A stretch of DNA of 64,000 nucleotides from Emydura subglobosa (GCA_007922225.1 ML679961.1:74164652-74228651), one strand, 5' to 3'. Positions 23,097 to 36,387 are shown, counted from the stretch's first letter. The notes: generated from the sequence alone by a model not told the origin. Numbers and translations: made by a program.

Positions 23097-23639
23097 TTTC
23101 ATGAACAATTAAAAAAAATTCTCTTGAAGGTGTACATGCTCAATAGTAATGTTTCAAGCTAACTTTTCCCCTTTATTTTCAGTTGAGCCCCTGGCTCTTT
23201 ATAAGAGCCATGCACCCTTTGTTTTCCTAAATATTATTCCTGCCAATAGACTTGGCTGGAGATATCAACCTGGAATCAGTTATAGTCTATTTGTAAAGAG
23301 GCAGTGCCCATATAATTCTTTTAGTTCATTCTTAGTATTCATTCTATATGAAATTACATACAAAAGCTATGTTAAGAGAACATGAGTAAAGTTGCAAAGT
23401 CAGGCAATCAAGAGTTAGGAAATACCAGAATTAAGGTTGTCTGTGCCACTTTCATTTGCCCCCCTTGTACATATGTATTATGATACAGCTGCTACTGACA
23501 TGATCATGTATTATTTTTTCCACCCCATGATGTAATTTTGTGTGTAGTTACTTATCCTTTTTTATTATTATTATTAAGGAAATGGGGGTGGGACACCATA
23601 AATTCCATCATACGGCATCAAATTACATCCACATCATTC
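23097..23639. other. Gene-free stretch
   Basis: AT-rich, with a (TTA)n patch near 23560-23576. Nothing else is recognised. Confidence 0.4.
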
Positions 23640-25300
23640 ATTAGCAGGGTTGGGCAACTTTAGACCCATATACCTCTATCACTTGAGCTAATGGAGTAAT
23701 TGATAGCAGTACTTGATTGTCATGTGATATATGGACCAGTAGTAAAAGGAGGTGAGACACACACTTCGCCAGTGAGTGACAGCAGAGGCTTAATGAGACT
23801 TTGGGATTTTGGGTTCCATTCCAGACACTGGAGATGAGAGTACTCTAGTGATCACAGAACTTTCTGACTGTTCCCAACCAAGTTTGACCCTTTCCATCCC
23901 ATCTCCTCTAAACTGTCCCTGTCCACTCCAAGGCCTGTCTCTTTCCTGTCCCAGATTCCGCATCCTATTTTGCTTATCTACCCTATCCCAGGCTTCTCAT
24001 CGCAGTCCCAGGTTCCTCATTCTTGGCTCCTCATCCAATCCCTCTCTCCTCCCCATTGGTCTTTAGTCACTCCCCGCTTTTCTCCTTCCTGGATTCTTGT
24101 CCCATTGTCTTTGGTCAACCAGTCCTAGTTCTCTGTCTAGCCAACTCCTTGTAATAATTTTCCTTCCTCCACTCCCTCCTCTTGGTTCCCAGTATCATTG
24201 TCCAGCCAATCTCAGTCCCTTTTACCCTAGCTCTTCATGAGGTCTTCCACTCCCACTTCCCTCACTGGCTTCCAGTCCCAGTTTTCTACTTCAACTTGTT
24301 ACAGCCTTCCCTCAACCCTCCCCACCCCAAGCTCTCAGTCAGAGTTTCCTTGCCCATCTACTCCCTCCTGTAGTTCTAGTCTCCTTGCCCAACCAATCGT
24401 AATCTCTCCTCCCCATCTGGGTCCAAGTCACAGCCTCCCCTTCTCCCAACAACTCCCACTTATAGTTTTTCTCTTCCCACCCCTTCTCCAGTCTCTGTCT
24501 CACTGGGCTTCAGGCACTGTGTCCCAATCTACTTCTTTCCCTTCCTCTGGTCAGGATCTTGTCCCCTCTCGATTTGAGTCAGGTGGCTTTCTTCTCCATA
24601 CTGCCTGGGTGGAAGCAATGGGGTCACTGAGAGCACATGAGAAACAGGCTTGCTGCTCCAAATTCCAGTGCCCAGCATTAGTGGTAGCCCTGACCCCATT
24701 CTCAGCCCGGAGCTGCAATTATTGAGATTGTCTGCATTCGTGCCTCTAGCCTCGGATTGAAGCATGCACAGTTGCTCTGTGAGGATTGTATATGTGCAAT
24801 CTGATCATAAGTCTGAGTATCGGAGATGGAACATTTTCAGTGAGGATGGAAGGTTTCAAAATGTTATCTGCTGGACTCTAAGAAGCTTCTACTGAGCATG
24901 TGCAAACTGAGATTTTTCAAAAACTTACAACCTGGCCAATTTGGGGGCAAGTTTTCACAGACATGGGAAATGGCACATCCCTGATATAAAGGTCTTTCCT
25001 TGGTCAAATTTCATCCTTCTGTTACAAAACATGGGGGAGCTAGGGTTCCTCAAAGAAAAGGTTGCCAGATTTTTTTTAACATTACAAAACAATGCATTTT
25101 TTTCCTCTATCCTTGTTCTCAGAAATGGTTGGATCATTTTCAGTGATATATTCAAAGGAAATTCATCCTGAGCCAAACATCCAGTGAGGAAAATTTAAGT
25201 CCAAACAGTTGAAGCTTGGCAAAGTTATAGGCCACTGAAAAGAAGTTTTATAAGTGCCTGAAAGTTTTCATCTTAATAATAGGCAGTATTGCCAGCCCTA
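23640..25300 (+). repeat. Unclassified interspersed repeat with pyrimidine-rich core
   Basis: A 1.6-kb block whose beginning ('tcacttgagctaatggagta', 'ggtgagacacacacttcgcc') and end ('caacctggccaatttgggg', 'tgatataaaggtc') resemble a high-copy turtle repeat, by memory only. The core (about 23870-24590) is C/T-rich on the plus strand with degenerate tandem phrases built on 'cccagt..ct.c.t'. Around 23840-23870 there is a weak tRNA A-box-like stretch. Frames across the core (23809-24066, 24182-24373, 24237-24725) follow composition bias and are not supported as genes. Confidence 0.35.
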
Positions 25301-25347
25301 ATATTATATTAATCATGGATTGATTAAAAGTAACCTGTCACCCTGTT

Positions 25348-25350
<3 letters not shown>

Positions 25351-25390
<40 letters not shown>
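25351..25390 (+). repeat. (ATCT)10 microsatellite
   Basis: Perfect tetranucleotide array of about 40 bp. Its length and purity predict allelic length variation. Confidence 0.95.
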
Positions 25391-27283
25391 CCTGCCGTGA
25401 GTTTATATGTAAATAGTAGCTAAAGATTAAAAGGAAGGTGCACTTTAGAATGGTAAATGTTATTTTATTGATTCAGTAGATTCCTAAATATGGCAGTTAT
25501 TCAGACACATGTGGCATTTGGCTATAGCTACTGTTCTTTGTATGGTGGCACAGAGGAATTCCATGTGACAGAAAAAATTAACATTGTTTTATATTATGTC
25601 TTATTTATTTTTATTATAAATTAATGAAATTATTACACCGTTTTTTAAGTTGCTTTAAAATTCCAATGACAGATGTTGTTTCCTATTATCTGTTATGTGT
25701 TAGGAAGCAGAAGGTCTCATAGGAAAATACATCCCTTTAAAAATATTAATTTATAAGTAGGAATAAAACTAAATATGCAAACCATTGAAGATGAATGTTT
25801 TGGCCAGAAGACAACTGACTACCAAAATAATTTTTAAAAAAATAAACAAAACAACTCATCAAATAACAATCTGCTTTTTTAAATATAAATATAACGGAAT
25901 ATATAGCAAAACAGCTACATAGGTATTAACAAGACTCATGCCCATCATAACCTTAATAGCTTTGTTTTTGTGTTGTATGCCTTTCCTCTATCCTTTGTTT
26001 GTTTTTCCATCTATTTATATTGTAAACTCTTCTGAGCAGAGATTGTAATTTCTTCTGTTTGCCCACCTTTTATAGTATTTTGGGGTTTTCCTCTATATAA
26101 ATAGTAAAACCATCCCATGAACATTGTAGTTTCAGGATTCCAAAGAATTAATGTACCACTTTTTTAAATGCACAAGAATAAGTATTTCCCCCTTTTCTGG
26201 AAAGGTGTAAGAAGCAAAAGCTGCCTACTATGGTGATAGATAGAAATATCAATAATAGATTAAACAGATGTAAAAAAAACATTTCTAATAATAATTGACA
26301 TATATTCTTCTGTCTGTCTGCTTTCCTCCTCAAGGAATTTCCCAATAGATAGTTGAATATACATGTAGTTCTACTGAAATGCAGGAATCAAACTGTTCTG
26401 TATTCATACACAGAGGCAAATATTCACAAACTTTTGTTTTGAAGGAAGTAAGGATATAAACATTTTAATGAGAGAGAGCACAGTATGTGTGACTCATTTT
26501 ATTATAGACATCTTGAATTGATTCACAGTACTGCCTTTAACAGACATTCAAGAAGGATTTAAATTGCTGTCTAATGAAAAATAAATCAACATCTCTACAT
26601 TTAATAACACAAAACAACCATACACAGCACAATGCATGAAAATGTAGCGGAAAATAGTGGACAAATGGGTGGATATCTGTTCATCCAAAGATAGCCTAGA
26701 ACAACCAACATCCCCTCCAGTTTATCTTCCAGCATCCACATTTGCCAACTTTGGGTATTTGTTCATTGATGAGGGAAATTCCTGCCACCCCATCATAGTG
26801 TAGCACAATGTTATCAGGTGTACTATCACAGCATATGGCATAGGCCCCCAAAATACTTCCACAACCTTCTAACTGTCCTTCTGACTTTGGCTTGCTGGAT
26901 ATGATATTATACATCAAATTTAGGCCCCTAGAAATTCCAGAATGAAAAAAAATCATATGATTGATCAGTGTTACATAACCTCAACCAACTGAAACGAAAA
27001 CAAATGTATTTCTAGACTCATGGCATGATAGCTGGAAGAATGGTAAGGAGCAGTTTGTGAAATGGAGCAAGGGCACTACATGGCTTGTGGTAAACTAGTA
27101 GTTAAAGCCATTTTTGCTTCCTCACAGGTGTTCAAAGGAAGGTCTTTACGAGTGGCTGGTTGTGAAACAGGAAGAAAATTTAATTTGAGAGGCATGGGAG
27201 CCTGAGGGTTGGGTTAAACCCCAAACCCAGGAAGTTTTTCTGTTTACTTTATGGAAGAGAGAGATGAGAAAAGGGTGAGTGAA
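25391..27283. other. Gene-free stretch
   Basis: AT-rich sequence of about 1.9 kb. Nothing is recognised. Short minus-strand frames at 26148-26345 and 26696-26956 have no family resemblance. Confidence 0.45.
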
Positions 27284-27314
27284 GGTGGTGGTGGTGGTGG
27301 TGGTGGTGGTGGTT
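27284..27314 (+). repeat. (GGT)10 microsatellite
   Basis: Perfect trinucleotide array. On the minus strand it gives the polyproline run inside the 27244-27438 frame, which is therefore a repeat artefact. Confidence 0.95.
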
Positions 27315-28424
27315 GGGATTGAAATTCAGGTAAAATAAAAAAAGCTAGAGGGCAAGAACAGATGGCCCAGTTGCTGAATCTGGTACATTTACGAATATAT
27401 TCTGTACTAGATGTTCTTGGCAGATAAGAGCAATGCACAGAAAAACAACACTATACAATAATAATAGTACATAATCCTATAGCACTTTTGACTTCACAAC
27501 TGTTTATTCACCTGCCACCGAAATGCAGCCATTTCTAGAGCACAACACTGCAGCCATTATTGTTTTTTAGGTGAAATGAAGAATAATTTTGCTAATGGAT
27601 TATATATTTGAGGAATTTTCATGGACACAAAATGTAATTAGCCAAGTTTGGAGTTTGATCAGGACACCCAAGGTTTCTACCTTTACCAGAAATACCATGG
27701 GGAAACAATGAAGGGTGAGGCCCTTCGTTTTATCTTTCTGCAAAAAAACAATCTGGAGAAAAAAAAGCAGTCTTGTCTTCTAGTTTTTATCTGTCTGTAA
27801 TATAAAGTCTTTTCACAGGATTATTCTTATGTCAGGGTGGTTTTTTCGTGGTTTTTTTTTTTTTTTTTCCCATGGTTTCTCAGTGCCCTTTAGGTTCACT
27901 GTAGGCTACATTGCAACAGTTTCCCAATCTCCAAGCATCTTTAGTTGAAAAAAGATTCATTCGTCAGATGTTATTACTTAATTAAATGTCTCTAAACGCA
28001 AACACTGGGCTCTGAAAGGGGGGCAAAAAAGCACAGGGGCTATCTGTCTTTATCAAGGATCTGTAGTAAGTCTAGCATAGCACATGAGGAGAGACAAAGT
28101 GCCATCTAGTGAAAGCAAGAATGCTGTTTTAAAAAAAAAAAAAAAAAAGCTGGAAACATTTTACTGCAGAATTGCTCACGGCTATGAGTTCCCATATAAA
28201 CTGGGCAAGGAAGGGATATAGGTCAATGTTATAATATCATATCTTATTTAAGTAATGAAAAGAACTTGCATCTGATGACCTCAAATATATTAAAATACAT
28301 CTTGAGGGAGAAAATATCCTCATTTTCCATATAGAAGAAAATGACACAAAGTAGTGGAGTAACAGGCCCTAGAATCATAGTCCTCTTCCCAGGGGATGTT
28401 TCATCTTGAATGCAATTCATTAAT
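27315..28424. other. Gene-free stretch with homopolymers
   Basis: T17 at 27852-27868 and A18 at 28131-28148. No accompanying retroposon body is recognised. Confidence 0.45.
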
Positions 28425-28985
28425 TATTGTTATTTATTTGTACATAACATCTACAATTCCTAGTCATGAACCATGACTGCATTGTTCTAGGTGCTGTACA
28501 AACTCAGAACAAAAGATGGTCCCTGCTCCATCCAAATATAAGACAAGAGACAACAACTGGATACAGACAAACTGGAGTACAGGGAAATAACGAGACCATA
28601 TTGATCATCATGTTGGGCAGTGGTATCAGCACAGCTGCGGTCTATCCATTGTCAAGTTGTTTTGGAGGCAGCATGGCAAAGGAGAGTTTTAAGGAGGGGT
28701 TTGAAGGTAGATAATGAGGAAACTTTGCAGATTTATGGGGAGCTCCTCCCAAGCTTGGGGGGGCAACATAGAAGAAATCACAAAGTTGTTTGTTAGAAAA
28801 TTTAACAAGTCAGCAGTTGAGACTGGCATCCTGGGCCAATTAGAGGCGAGCATTGACTGCTTGATAGTGGATGAGAGATGATAGGTAGGATGGGAATTGA
28901 CCAGGAAGTGCCTTGAAAGTGAATGCAAGCAGTGGTACAAGTTCACATGGTCAGTGGTCATCTCTCTTACATAATTATTGAGGAG
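28425..28985 (+). repeat. High-copy sauropsid interspersed repeat, class unassigned
   Basis: Phrases such as 'ctaggtgctgtacaaactca', 'gatggtccctgctcc', 'gcaaaggagagttttaagga' and 'ggggagctcctcccaagctt' occur in this order in a repeat that is very common in turtles and crocodilians. I recognise the pattern but cannot place it in a superfamily. The frame at 28466-28714 lies within it and is not a gene. Confidence 0.5.
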
Positions 28986-31964
28986 TGGAAAGTTCCTTCC
29001 CCTTCAGAATCTGAGTTTTGATGTGGGATGAATGGTTCATTTACAATTATATGAGGATATGACTTCATTAACTATTTTTTTAATTGAACTATTATAACAT
29101 GCTCGGCATTGTACAGAACTCAGAAGACAATACTAACTTTTTACAAAGAGTTTGTAATGTAAAAAAATTCATGATTTTTTAAAAATATATTTACGACCCT
29201 TATTAATGGCGTTCATTTGGTAATAAACTAATCAAACTGCCTAGGTGAGCACTCCATTCTCTTTCCTTCCCAAATCTTGACTTATATTCTTGGAGTCTCA
29301 AAATTTCACTTTTCTTTCTATGGATTTCCTGTAATGCAGGATGAATTCTATTGCTTGATTTCCTGGAACAAATAACCAACCAAAAAACTTCCCTTCCAGC
29401 AATATATGTGGAAGGTTAATACTTGAGAATCCAGAGGGGCAATTTATCTGTGATTTATTTAACCTAGTCTTTCATCTTTCTTTATTGCATATTCCTAATA
29501 AGATGCACTTCAGTACTTTCACAGTTAACACCTTCTTTTGGGTTGCACAGTTTTCATTAGTCCTGCAAATTTTCCTTTTCTTTGCAATGTCAAATGTAGA
29601 TATCAATCACCTTATTTTACCTAGTTATAAAGTATGCCACAATTAATTTAGTCTCGTTTAATCTCTCTCTTAAATGTTTGAATTCACATGGCTTAGCTCT
29701 ATTATGCAGGTCTGAAACATAAGATCAATAGTCTCACCCAACAGCTGGTTTCTTGTAAAGAAAATTTGCCTTTCCTAAGTTCCATTCTGGTGGGAATCAA
29801 AGTATTCTTAAAAATTTGGAATGATTTTTTTCAAGCAAATTTCAATCCTCTTTCTGCTACTCCTCAAATGTATTGTAAATTTCTAGATACTTCCACATGT
29901 AGTATGGAGGATTTCACATTCTCCAATTCCTCTGCCACTTGTTTCTGGGGAAAATTGGAAGGAATGCAATCACCTCTACTAGTTCACTGCCAGGTTTCCT
30001 TCCATACTGAAGGATTCAGTTGGTTTCGTGTGAGTTTAAAAAAAAAAGAGAGAGACAGAAGTTCTGGGAAGAAGCTGCTTTTCCTTTTCTAGCAGTTCAC
30101 ATGATTGCAGTTCAGTGCTGCAGAAGGTTAGGCACTTGACATGTGGTAGGTGTGAATTTACACTGCTCCCTTTCCTTCCCCAATCAACCAGTCTATTGTT
30201 ATACAGTAGGGGAACAGGGAACCTTTTTTCCCTGCTTGCGTGTCTACTTGTGGGGCAGGATTCAGAGATGCTTTTATGCATAATTTGGAAATGTAATTGA
30301 CTTGTAAGATTTCTTTTTTATTTACACTTTCAATTACTTGCAACTGTGGTAAATTGATATGCAAATTGCATATGTGACAACTGCACATGGACAGTCCTAA
30401 AAATCTGGGCCAGAATGTTGCTATATAGACAGTTTAAAAAAAAACTACTAACAACATTTAAATAGGGGAAAAAAGTGAATCCTTTAATTTCATCTTTCAT
30501 ATCCAAAGCATAATTTCCTTGTTTATATTCTTACAATTCACACACACTCTATGGGCAAGATCCTCAACTAGTGTAAATCAGTAAAGCTCCATGAAGCCTG
30601 TCTATTGATGTCTTTTCTTTTCTTTTCTTTAGCAGAATATTATTGAAATCAGTAGATATTATTTTCTTATTCTAAACAGTGCAGTTGGTTAAAAATAAAT
30701 ATTACTCAGCAGAAGCACGTGAATAGGAGATAAAGAAAAAGGCCCTTTCTTCACCTTAGATAAATTGGCTCACTCTGGAAATTGGCTTCTTGGCTTGGCA
30801 GATCCAATAACATTGGAGTAGGTATGGTAAGCAAATAATCATTAGAAGAAAATTAGGAAAAATTTAAAAGGGTTCTTTGAACTGGAACAAGTAATGGAAA
30901 AATTCACTACAGATTGACCAAATCAGAGACTGGAACAGAGCTGAGAAGAGAGAAATAATTCATCCCAACTGTTACTTCCAAATGATGCTACAGACTAGAT
31001 GCCAAGCTGGTGCATTTATTTATTTATTTATTTAACCTACAGTTAAAAGACCAAACAGAACAGAGTGTGGCACTTTTGGGATAGCTGGTTTATTTTAATC
31101 ATTTTCCCATTTCCTTTTATATTTCACTTCTCCTCTTAGCCCAACTTTTGTATGAAAACTCCCAATTATGTTGATCATTAAGGATCTCCTGGAACTTTCC
31201 GTAAGAGTAAACTATCCCTTGTTTTAGTACGATAAGTGGATCTGGAGAAAAACTGATACTCTTCCTTCAATCCAGAGGAGGGACATATATTAATTTAGGA
31301 TTAATTAATTTAGGATTAATTCAAGAATGCAAACCTGGTGTTGGCTCTTGAGAATGATATGTAGACACAGAGCTGAGCCTCAGAATTTTATGCTGGCCTT
31401 TCAGCATGTTTAATAAAACGATGTTTCTTACAACTGTCTACATGCTGCATCACGTATTGCTAAAAATCCACCCTAATTCTCTGCTGCTCTAATTCCTACT
31501 CGGCTATTTATATTCAGTCTTTCCAAATTCTCCATGCAGATTAAACTAGCTACTTGTCCTATCTTTTCCACTCTGCAAAAGGGAGCTGCAAAAGGGAGCA
31601 AAAGGGAGCTGAATTGGGAGAGGAGGTCCAAAGGGACACATGATGTCATGGGGCTGGGAGAGAGAGCCAGCTATCACTTTGGAGAGGCCAGCACACCATG
31701 GGGGATGCATCTTCTAACCCTGCAAATCCTTAGGATTAGCAGGTTCTAATGGTATCATCGTATCTGATGGTATCATCTCGCCCACCCTCTCCCTAGGGTC
31801 CTCTCCAAAGGATATTCAGGGAGGTGAATTATATGAAGTGTCCTTGGGTCCTTTCTGGCAGGGAAAGTATGGCATGGCCCCTAATACGTTTGTGTTGCTG
31901 TGGTCTTTTAGGGCCTGAACCAGCAAAGCACTAGCACATGCTTAAATATCAGAAGAGCTAGGGT
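28986..31964. other. Gene-free stretch with small repeats
   Basis: A decayed fragment near 29085-29160 ('cattgtacagaactcag') resembles the start of the repeat at 28425. A (TTTTC)n patch lies at about 30609-30630, a (TTTA)n array at 31013-31034, and a 15-bp tandem pair 'ttaatttaggattaa' at about 31290-31320. A 'cctcaactagtgtaaatcag' fragment near 30552 belongs to the short-repeat class. No gene is supported. Confidence 0.4.
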
Positions 31965-32110
31965 GTCCTAATACCTTGGATAAATCACTTAAACATCCTG
32001 TGCCTCTATCTGCCCATTTGTGAAATGTTCTAATATCAATCTGTCAATGGGGATAATAACACTTACATATTTTTGTCAAGCAGATTAAGATCTTGAGATG
32101 ATTATTTATT
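31965..32110 (+). mobile_element. tRNA-derived SINE 3' fragment
   Basis: 'ccttggataaatcacttaaa', 'cctgtgcctctatctgccc', 'ggggataataacacttac' and 'agatcttgagatgatt' follow the body and tail of turtle pol III SINEs in order. The tRNA-like head is absent or too decayed to see. Confidence 0.55.
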
Positions 32111-33955
32111 ATACTATTTATTCACATGTGTTAAACTAATTCCTGTTATCCAACCAAACCTCATTTTCAGGACTGTATTGTAAGATCTCTAGTTAATGAA
32201 TTATCTTGGTCTAAAACCTTGTTACAGCTGGAGGTGGGAGAGAGGGAGGGAGAACTTTAACCATGACAGCTAAATTGACTGTAAAGTTATTAACAATTTA
32301 GAAATATTGCACGATATACAAAAATAAAATGTTTAAAAATTCAAATGATGCATTAAATGGGATTTTATGCTTCTCCAGAGAACCATATTTGAATAATCTA
32401 TATTTAATAAAACAGATGTGTCCATATGCCTTCTATGTGCGGTTACCTACTGGATGTTGGAAAAAGCTCATCCATTGGCAGGAGTTTCAGTATTTATCCA
32501 ATGTATCTCTTTTTTGAGTGAGAGAGGGAGGGGAGAGGAGGTGCAGGCATCAGTTACTGTTTTGCAAAAACAAGATCTTTCTTTCTTAAATGCCTTTCCA
32601 AAAATACAGACAAAAATACATATCTCCTTTTCCTTCCCAGTATTTTGTTTCTGCTAAGAAATCACTTGGTAAATTACATCATGTTGCATCAGTAGTGCTG
32701 GGTTACCTCCTGTAATGCGATGTGACTGATGCAGGCTGACAACAGAGATGCCACCCAGTGGTATGCGAGTTGGAAAAAAAAAGAAAAAGAAGGGGGGGGA
32801 AATAGACTTGTCTTGACACTGAAGCATGCTAGGAGAAAGTAAGACGGAGTTATACAAAGCCAGCATCATAGTTAGCACTGATTGGCCCTCTTGTTGGCAG
32901 TCAGAGCAGACAGGCGGAGGGCACTGAGCCAGGGAGGTCGAACAATCCTCTCACTTCTAAATCTGGGCCTTACGGAATAGACTTGAATCATGCTGGGAGA
33001 GCAGACTATGGGAAACTTCCCTGGCTGCTGCCTGTTGTGCACATGTTCTCTATGGGTGAAATTACCCCTGGGTAGAGGGTCCTGAACTTAAAACTGATTT
33101 TGAAAGCTTAAGGTGGGCCTTTAGTGGAGCTTTGGCCTTGCACAGGCCCTCTGAGCTTGGTGAAGTCTACGCCATATAAATAAATAGAGCTTTTCGTTTG
33201 TCAGGCTGTCAATCTGGAACCTTTCATGATCAGTAATTAGACTTTAAAGTTAGTGATGAGAGAAGTGCAAAGTAACTGGAATCTGAGACAGAACTGTCTT
33301 AGGTTGCCTCACATGTTTACGTTCCCAGTCAATCACCAGATCTGAAGCAGCATACAAACAGGAAACAAAAAGGTGAGTTTTGACACTAATGCTTGCAGGT
33401 GTCCTGAGAGTGCTGCATTTATTTTGCTCCTTTCACATTAGGTTCCCATAAGGCTCCACTGAAATTTGTGTGGGGCTGGCTAAGGTATAGATGAGTCATT
33501 AACATAGTGTGGCATAGGAGTCTGGCAGCTGTATGCAATGAGGAATAACTGTGCCATGCTCTTAGCATCTGGGAATTCAGTCTGTTTATTGTAGTTCCCC
33601 CAGTTTATTGAGCGGGAGGAGGGAGCAAAGGATGGCACATCCACAATGCAGCATTCATGTGTCAGGATCACAATTCATGTGTCAATTATTATTCAGGTCA
33701 TGAATCATTAAGTTGCTAAGTGAAAGGCAACGTGGTATTTAATATGTTGTCATAATGCATGAAGGAGCACTCATGTGTTAATTAGACACCAAATTAAATT
33801 AAAAAGAAAACTAAATCCTAATAGCACTGAGGGTTTGATGTAAAACAACAAAAGCAGGGAATTTCCCTATCAGAACAGCATCTTCCCATCAGTTTACTGT
33901 GTTATGCCACTTATAGAACTATTAATGCTACTTTACCTTTAGGTTGTCAGTGCTC
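32111..33955. other. Gene-free stretch
   Basis: About 1.8 kb, including a purine-rich patch at 32517-32545 and short A/G runs near 32775-32800. No supported gene or classified transposon. Confidence 0.45.
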
Positions 33956-34265
33956 CTTTTCTTTAATAATCTTAAAGTGTTTCACACAAATTAACTAAAC
34001 TCTGTAACTTTCTCAGCCCCAGAGGGTAGAAAGTCTTTTTGTTCTTATATTGGCCCCATCAATGTAGTATCGTAGCCCCTCACAAACAAAAAATAATTTA
34101 TTCTTACAATAACTGTGGCAGTCAGGTCACTATTATTATCCTGATAGTACAGATGGGGAACTAAGTTACAGGTAGGTTAATATGATGCATTAACAAAGTC
34201 ATTCAAAAAATCTTTGGCAGAGCCCAGGAACTGAAGACAGATCTCCAGTCATAGTTTGGTACTTT
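33956..34265 (-). mobile_element. tRNA-derived SINE copies, antisense
   Basis: The order 'gatggggaactaagttacag', 'ggcagagcccaggaactga', 'agatctccagtc' is the antisense of a pol III SINE (tail side to the left, tRNA-like side to the right). Left of it, 33960-34050 resembles another antisense tail ('aaagtgtttcacaca', 'cagccccagagggtag'). The copies are diverged and I could not define target duplications. Confidence 0.5.
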
Positions 34266-34574
34266 TAATATAGGCACATCCTTTCTCCCCAGCAACAGAC
34301 CCAGGAACAGAATCAGGCAAGCATTCATAGCTTCCAGTTGTTTGTGGGGAGTATTATTTACTAGTTAGAGCAATGTTCATCCCTCACAATATATGCTGCA
34401 AACGTTACAGGGCATATTAGGAATAGCTAAAACACAGGGCAGCCACAACTTTAATTTCTTTTGGCATGTATTCTAAAGAGATGGTGAAATCTCTTAGGTA
34501 ACTTTGAAAAAATATTTGACAAGGTGACCGTTGAGTTTATGACTTATGTATTGACTGGATTTCTCTTCTTGCCG

Positions 34575-34585
34575 CCCCCCCCCCC
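34575..34585 (+). repeat. Poly-C run
   Basis: About 11 consecutive C residues following gccg. Confidence 0.85.
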
Positions 34586-34607
34586 TTTACTGTATTCATG
34601 TTGGTTT

Positions 34608-34670
34608 AGTACTTACTCACAGAAGCAGTGTCATTGACTTCAATGGGATTGCTCAGTTGAGTAAGTGCTT
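34608..34670. repeat. Short palindromic repeat (MITE-like)
   Basis: Arms tacttactca and tgagtaagtgc flank 'cattgacttcaatgggattg', a central motif shared by a large class of sauropsid short repeats. It can fold into a hairpin. Confidence 0.6.
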
Positions 34671-35289
34671 ACCAATTGAATAACATTCCACAATCTAGCC
34701 TAAGATGTATTGCATATTTGTGATGAGGATTATAATTAAGAATTTCATCAGCTTTTGCATGATAATCCACACCTGAAGCCGTCCTGATTAGAGCTGGGCT
34801 AATTATTTGTAATGAATAATTTATTCAGTGATTTTTCACCTCTTTTTCTGTTTGCATCTCATCTGTGAACAGATCGTGTTGTCTGAAATTCTTTTATTTG
34901 AAATTGTGTGATATATAAATCCAGTGAAGGACTTTGGGGTGGGACTTGTTTAAGACGAATTCATTGTAACTATTTTATATTCAAACTGAAACTCTTTGAG
35001 TGGACATACAGGTCAAATAGTAAGAATGTGTCCCCTGGTGAGATATGAGTAACACTTAGAAACAGATTTTTGGTCTTAATATGTACAATGACTAATCTGA
35101 CATGAGTTTTCCATGAATGTTCTGCAATATTTGCTTTTTCCATCAAAATTCCTACCAACTAAGTCATTATGCTAATTGGGCCATATAAGTGTCTATATAG
35201 ATAGATAGGTAGATGGATTATTTAATAGAAAGTAAATGAGAAAGAATGTGAACACAGTCAAAATGAATTAATTTAAACATGAGAATGAG
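34671..35289. other. Gene-free stretch
   Basis: AT-rich, with an impure (GATA)n patch near 35195-35218. Nothing else is recognised. Confidence 0.4.
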
Positions 35290-36300
35290 AACCTTTGAGA
35301 CACACACCATCCTAGGAAGGCTCCATCTGCCTGGACACTCCCCAGGCTGTTGTGTTTGGGGCTCACCACACTGAGCCCTGCGTGCTTTAAGCCTCCTGAG
35401 ACTGAACAGAATCCAGCCACTGCCCCTGGCTTAGTCCTCTAGGCAAATTCCCAGAGAGCAGATACTCTATCCAGAACCACCTTCTTAGACCTGAAACTCC
35501 ACAATCCAACTGCCTTGCTTCTGGGACTAGCGTTGACCCTTCAGACCTGTCGTTTAAGCACACCCTCTCCAGAACTCATATAAGGTGGCTGCTCTAGGTT
35601 TACAGTTTAATTCTTCAGGGGATGTAGTAACAAACACACACACAGTTTGCACAAAGATTCTAAATATCATTACTCTTTACTTAACATGAGAGATTCACAT
35701 ATCTCGGCAACATCATAAACAAACCTATATGCAGTTCCCTGCCTCATTTTCTTCACCGCTCAAACATTCTTTCAGTGTGAGCCAGAGCCCTCTAAGGAAT
35801 CTGTGATCCATCTCCTTCCCTTGTCTTCATTCACATGGCTTCTCATCAAGAACAAGGAGTATCTGATCTCTTCTCCCTTTAGCTCCCTAAAAGCTTGCTT
35901 CCTTTCACCTTGGCAGGTCTCACAGTTAAACAGAAACTCCCTACTACAAAAAGCATGCATGTCTCTTCCTCTCTCCTTCCCAAACCTTCCTGTATGTTTA
36001 GTGGGTTTTCTTAATCCTCTACTTTGTCACCTCTGTCCCTTTATTCTGCTGCTGGGAATTTTCCACTTTCCCTTTCCTTAACTCTGCTGCAGAGAAACTT
36101 GGTTGAACTGGTTTTCCTTGGCTTCATCTAGGTGAATAGGTGACCATTAAAGGTCTAATATGCTCTACTTTTTTACCATGTCTGGAAGGGATATGCTACA
36201 GCCCTGACTCCATATCCACACTGAGGCATGCCATGATGCAACAAGGTCATAACATCAGCCAGAATTCACTGTACATATAGAGAGTCCCGAAATTGTCACA
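35290..36300 (-). mobile_element. Possible solo LTR
   Basis: Read on the minus strand, the block starts tgtgacaatttcgggactct at 36300 (a retroviral-type TG start), carries an AATAAAGG polyadenylation-like signal (about 36043-36050), and is non-coding with LTR-like composition. I could not fix the other end or find a target duplication, and no internal retroviral domain is adjacent. Treat it as a hypothesis. Confidence 0.3.
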
Positions 36301-36387
36301 ATCTGTATGTATATATATATAAAAAATCTTTTGCAATGTTCACCTAGCTCTTTTCCTAATACTAAGGTAGAGAGGGATCAGGGATGG

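Noticed and set aside
23645..23665. 'gcagggttgggcaacttt' resembling the 48.9-kb hAT terminus
   Set aside because: No partner inverted repeat is found downstream, so it is insufficient for an element call.
24237..24725. 162-codon frame, Ser/Pro-rich
   Set aside because: It is produced by the pyrimidine-rich repeat core, with overlapping equivalents in another frame.
27244..27438. Minus-strand frame with polyproline
   Set aside because: The Pro run is the (GGT)10 microsatellite read in antisense.
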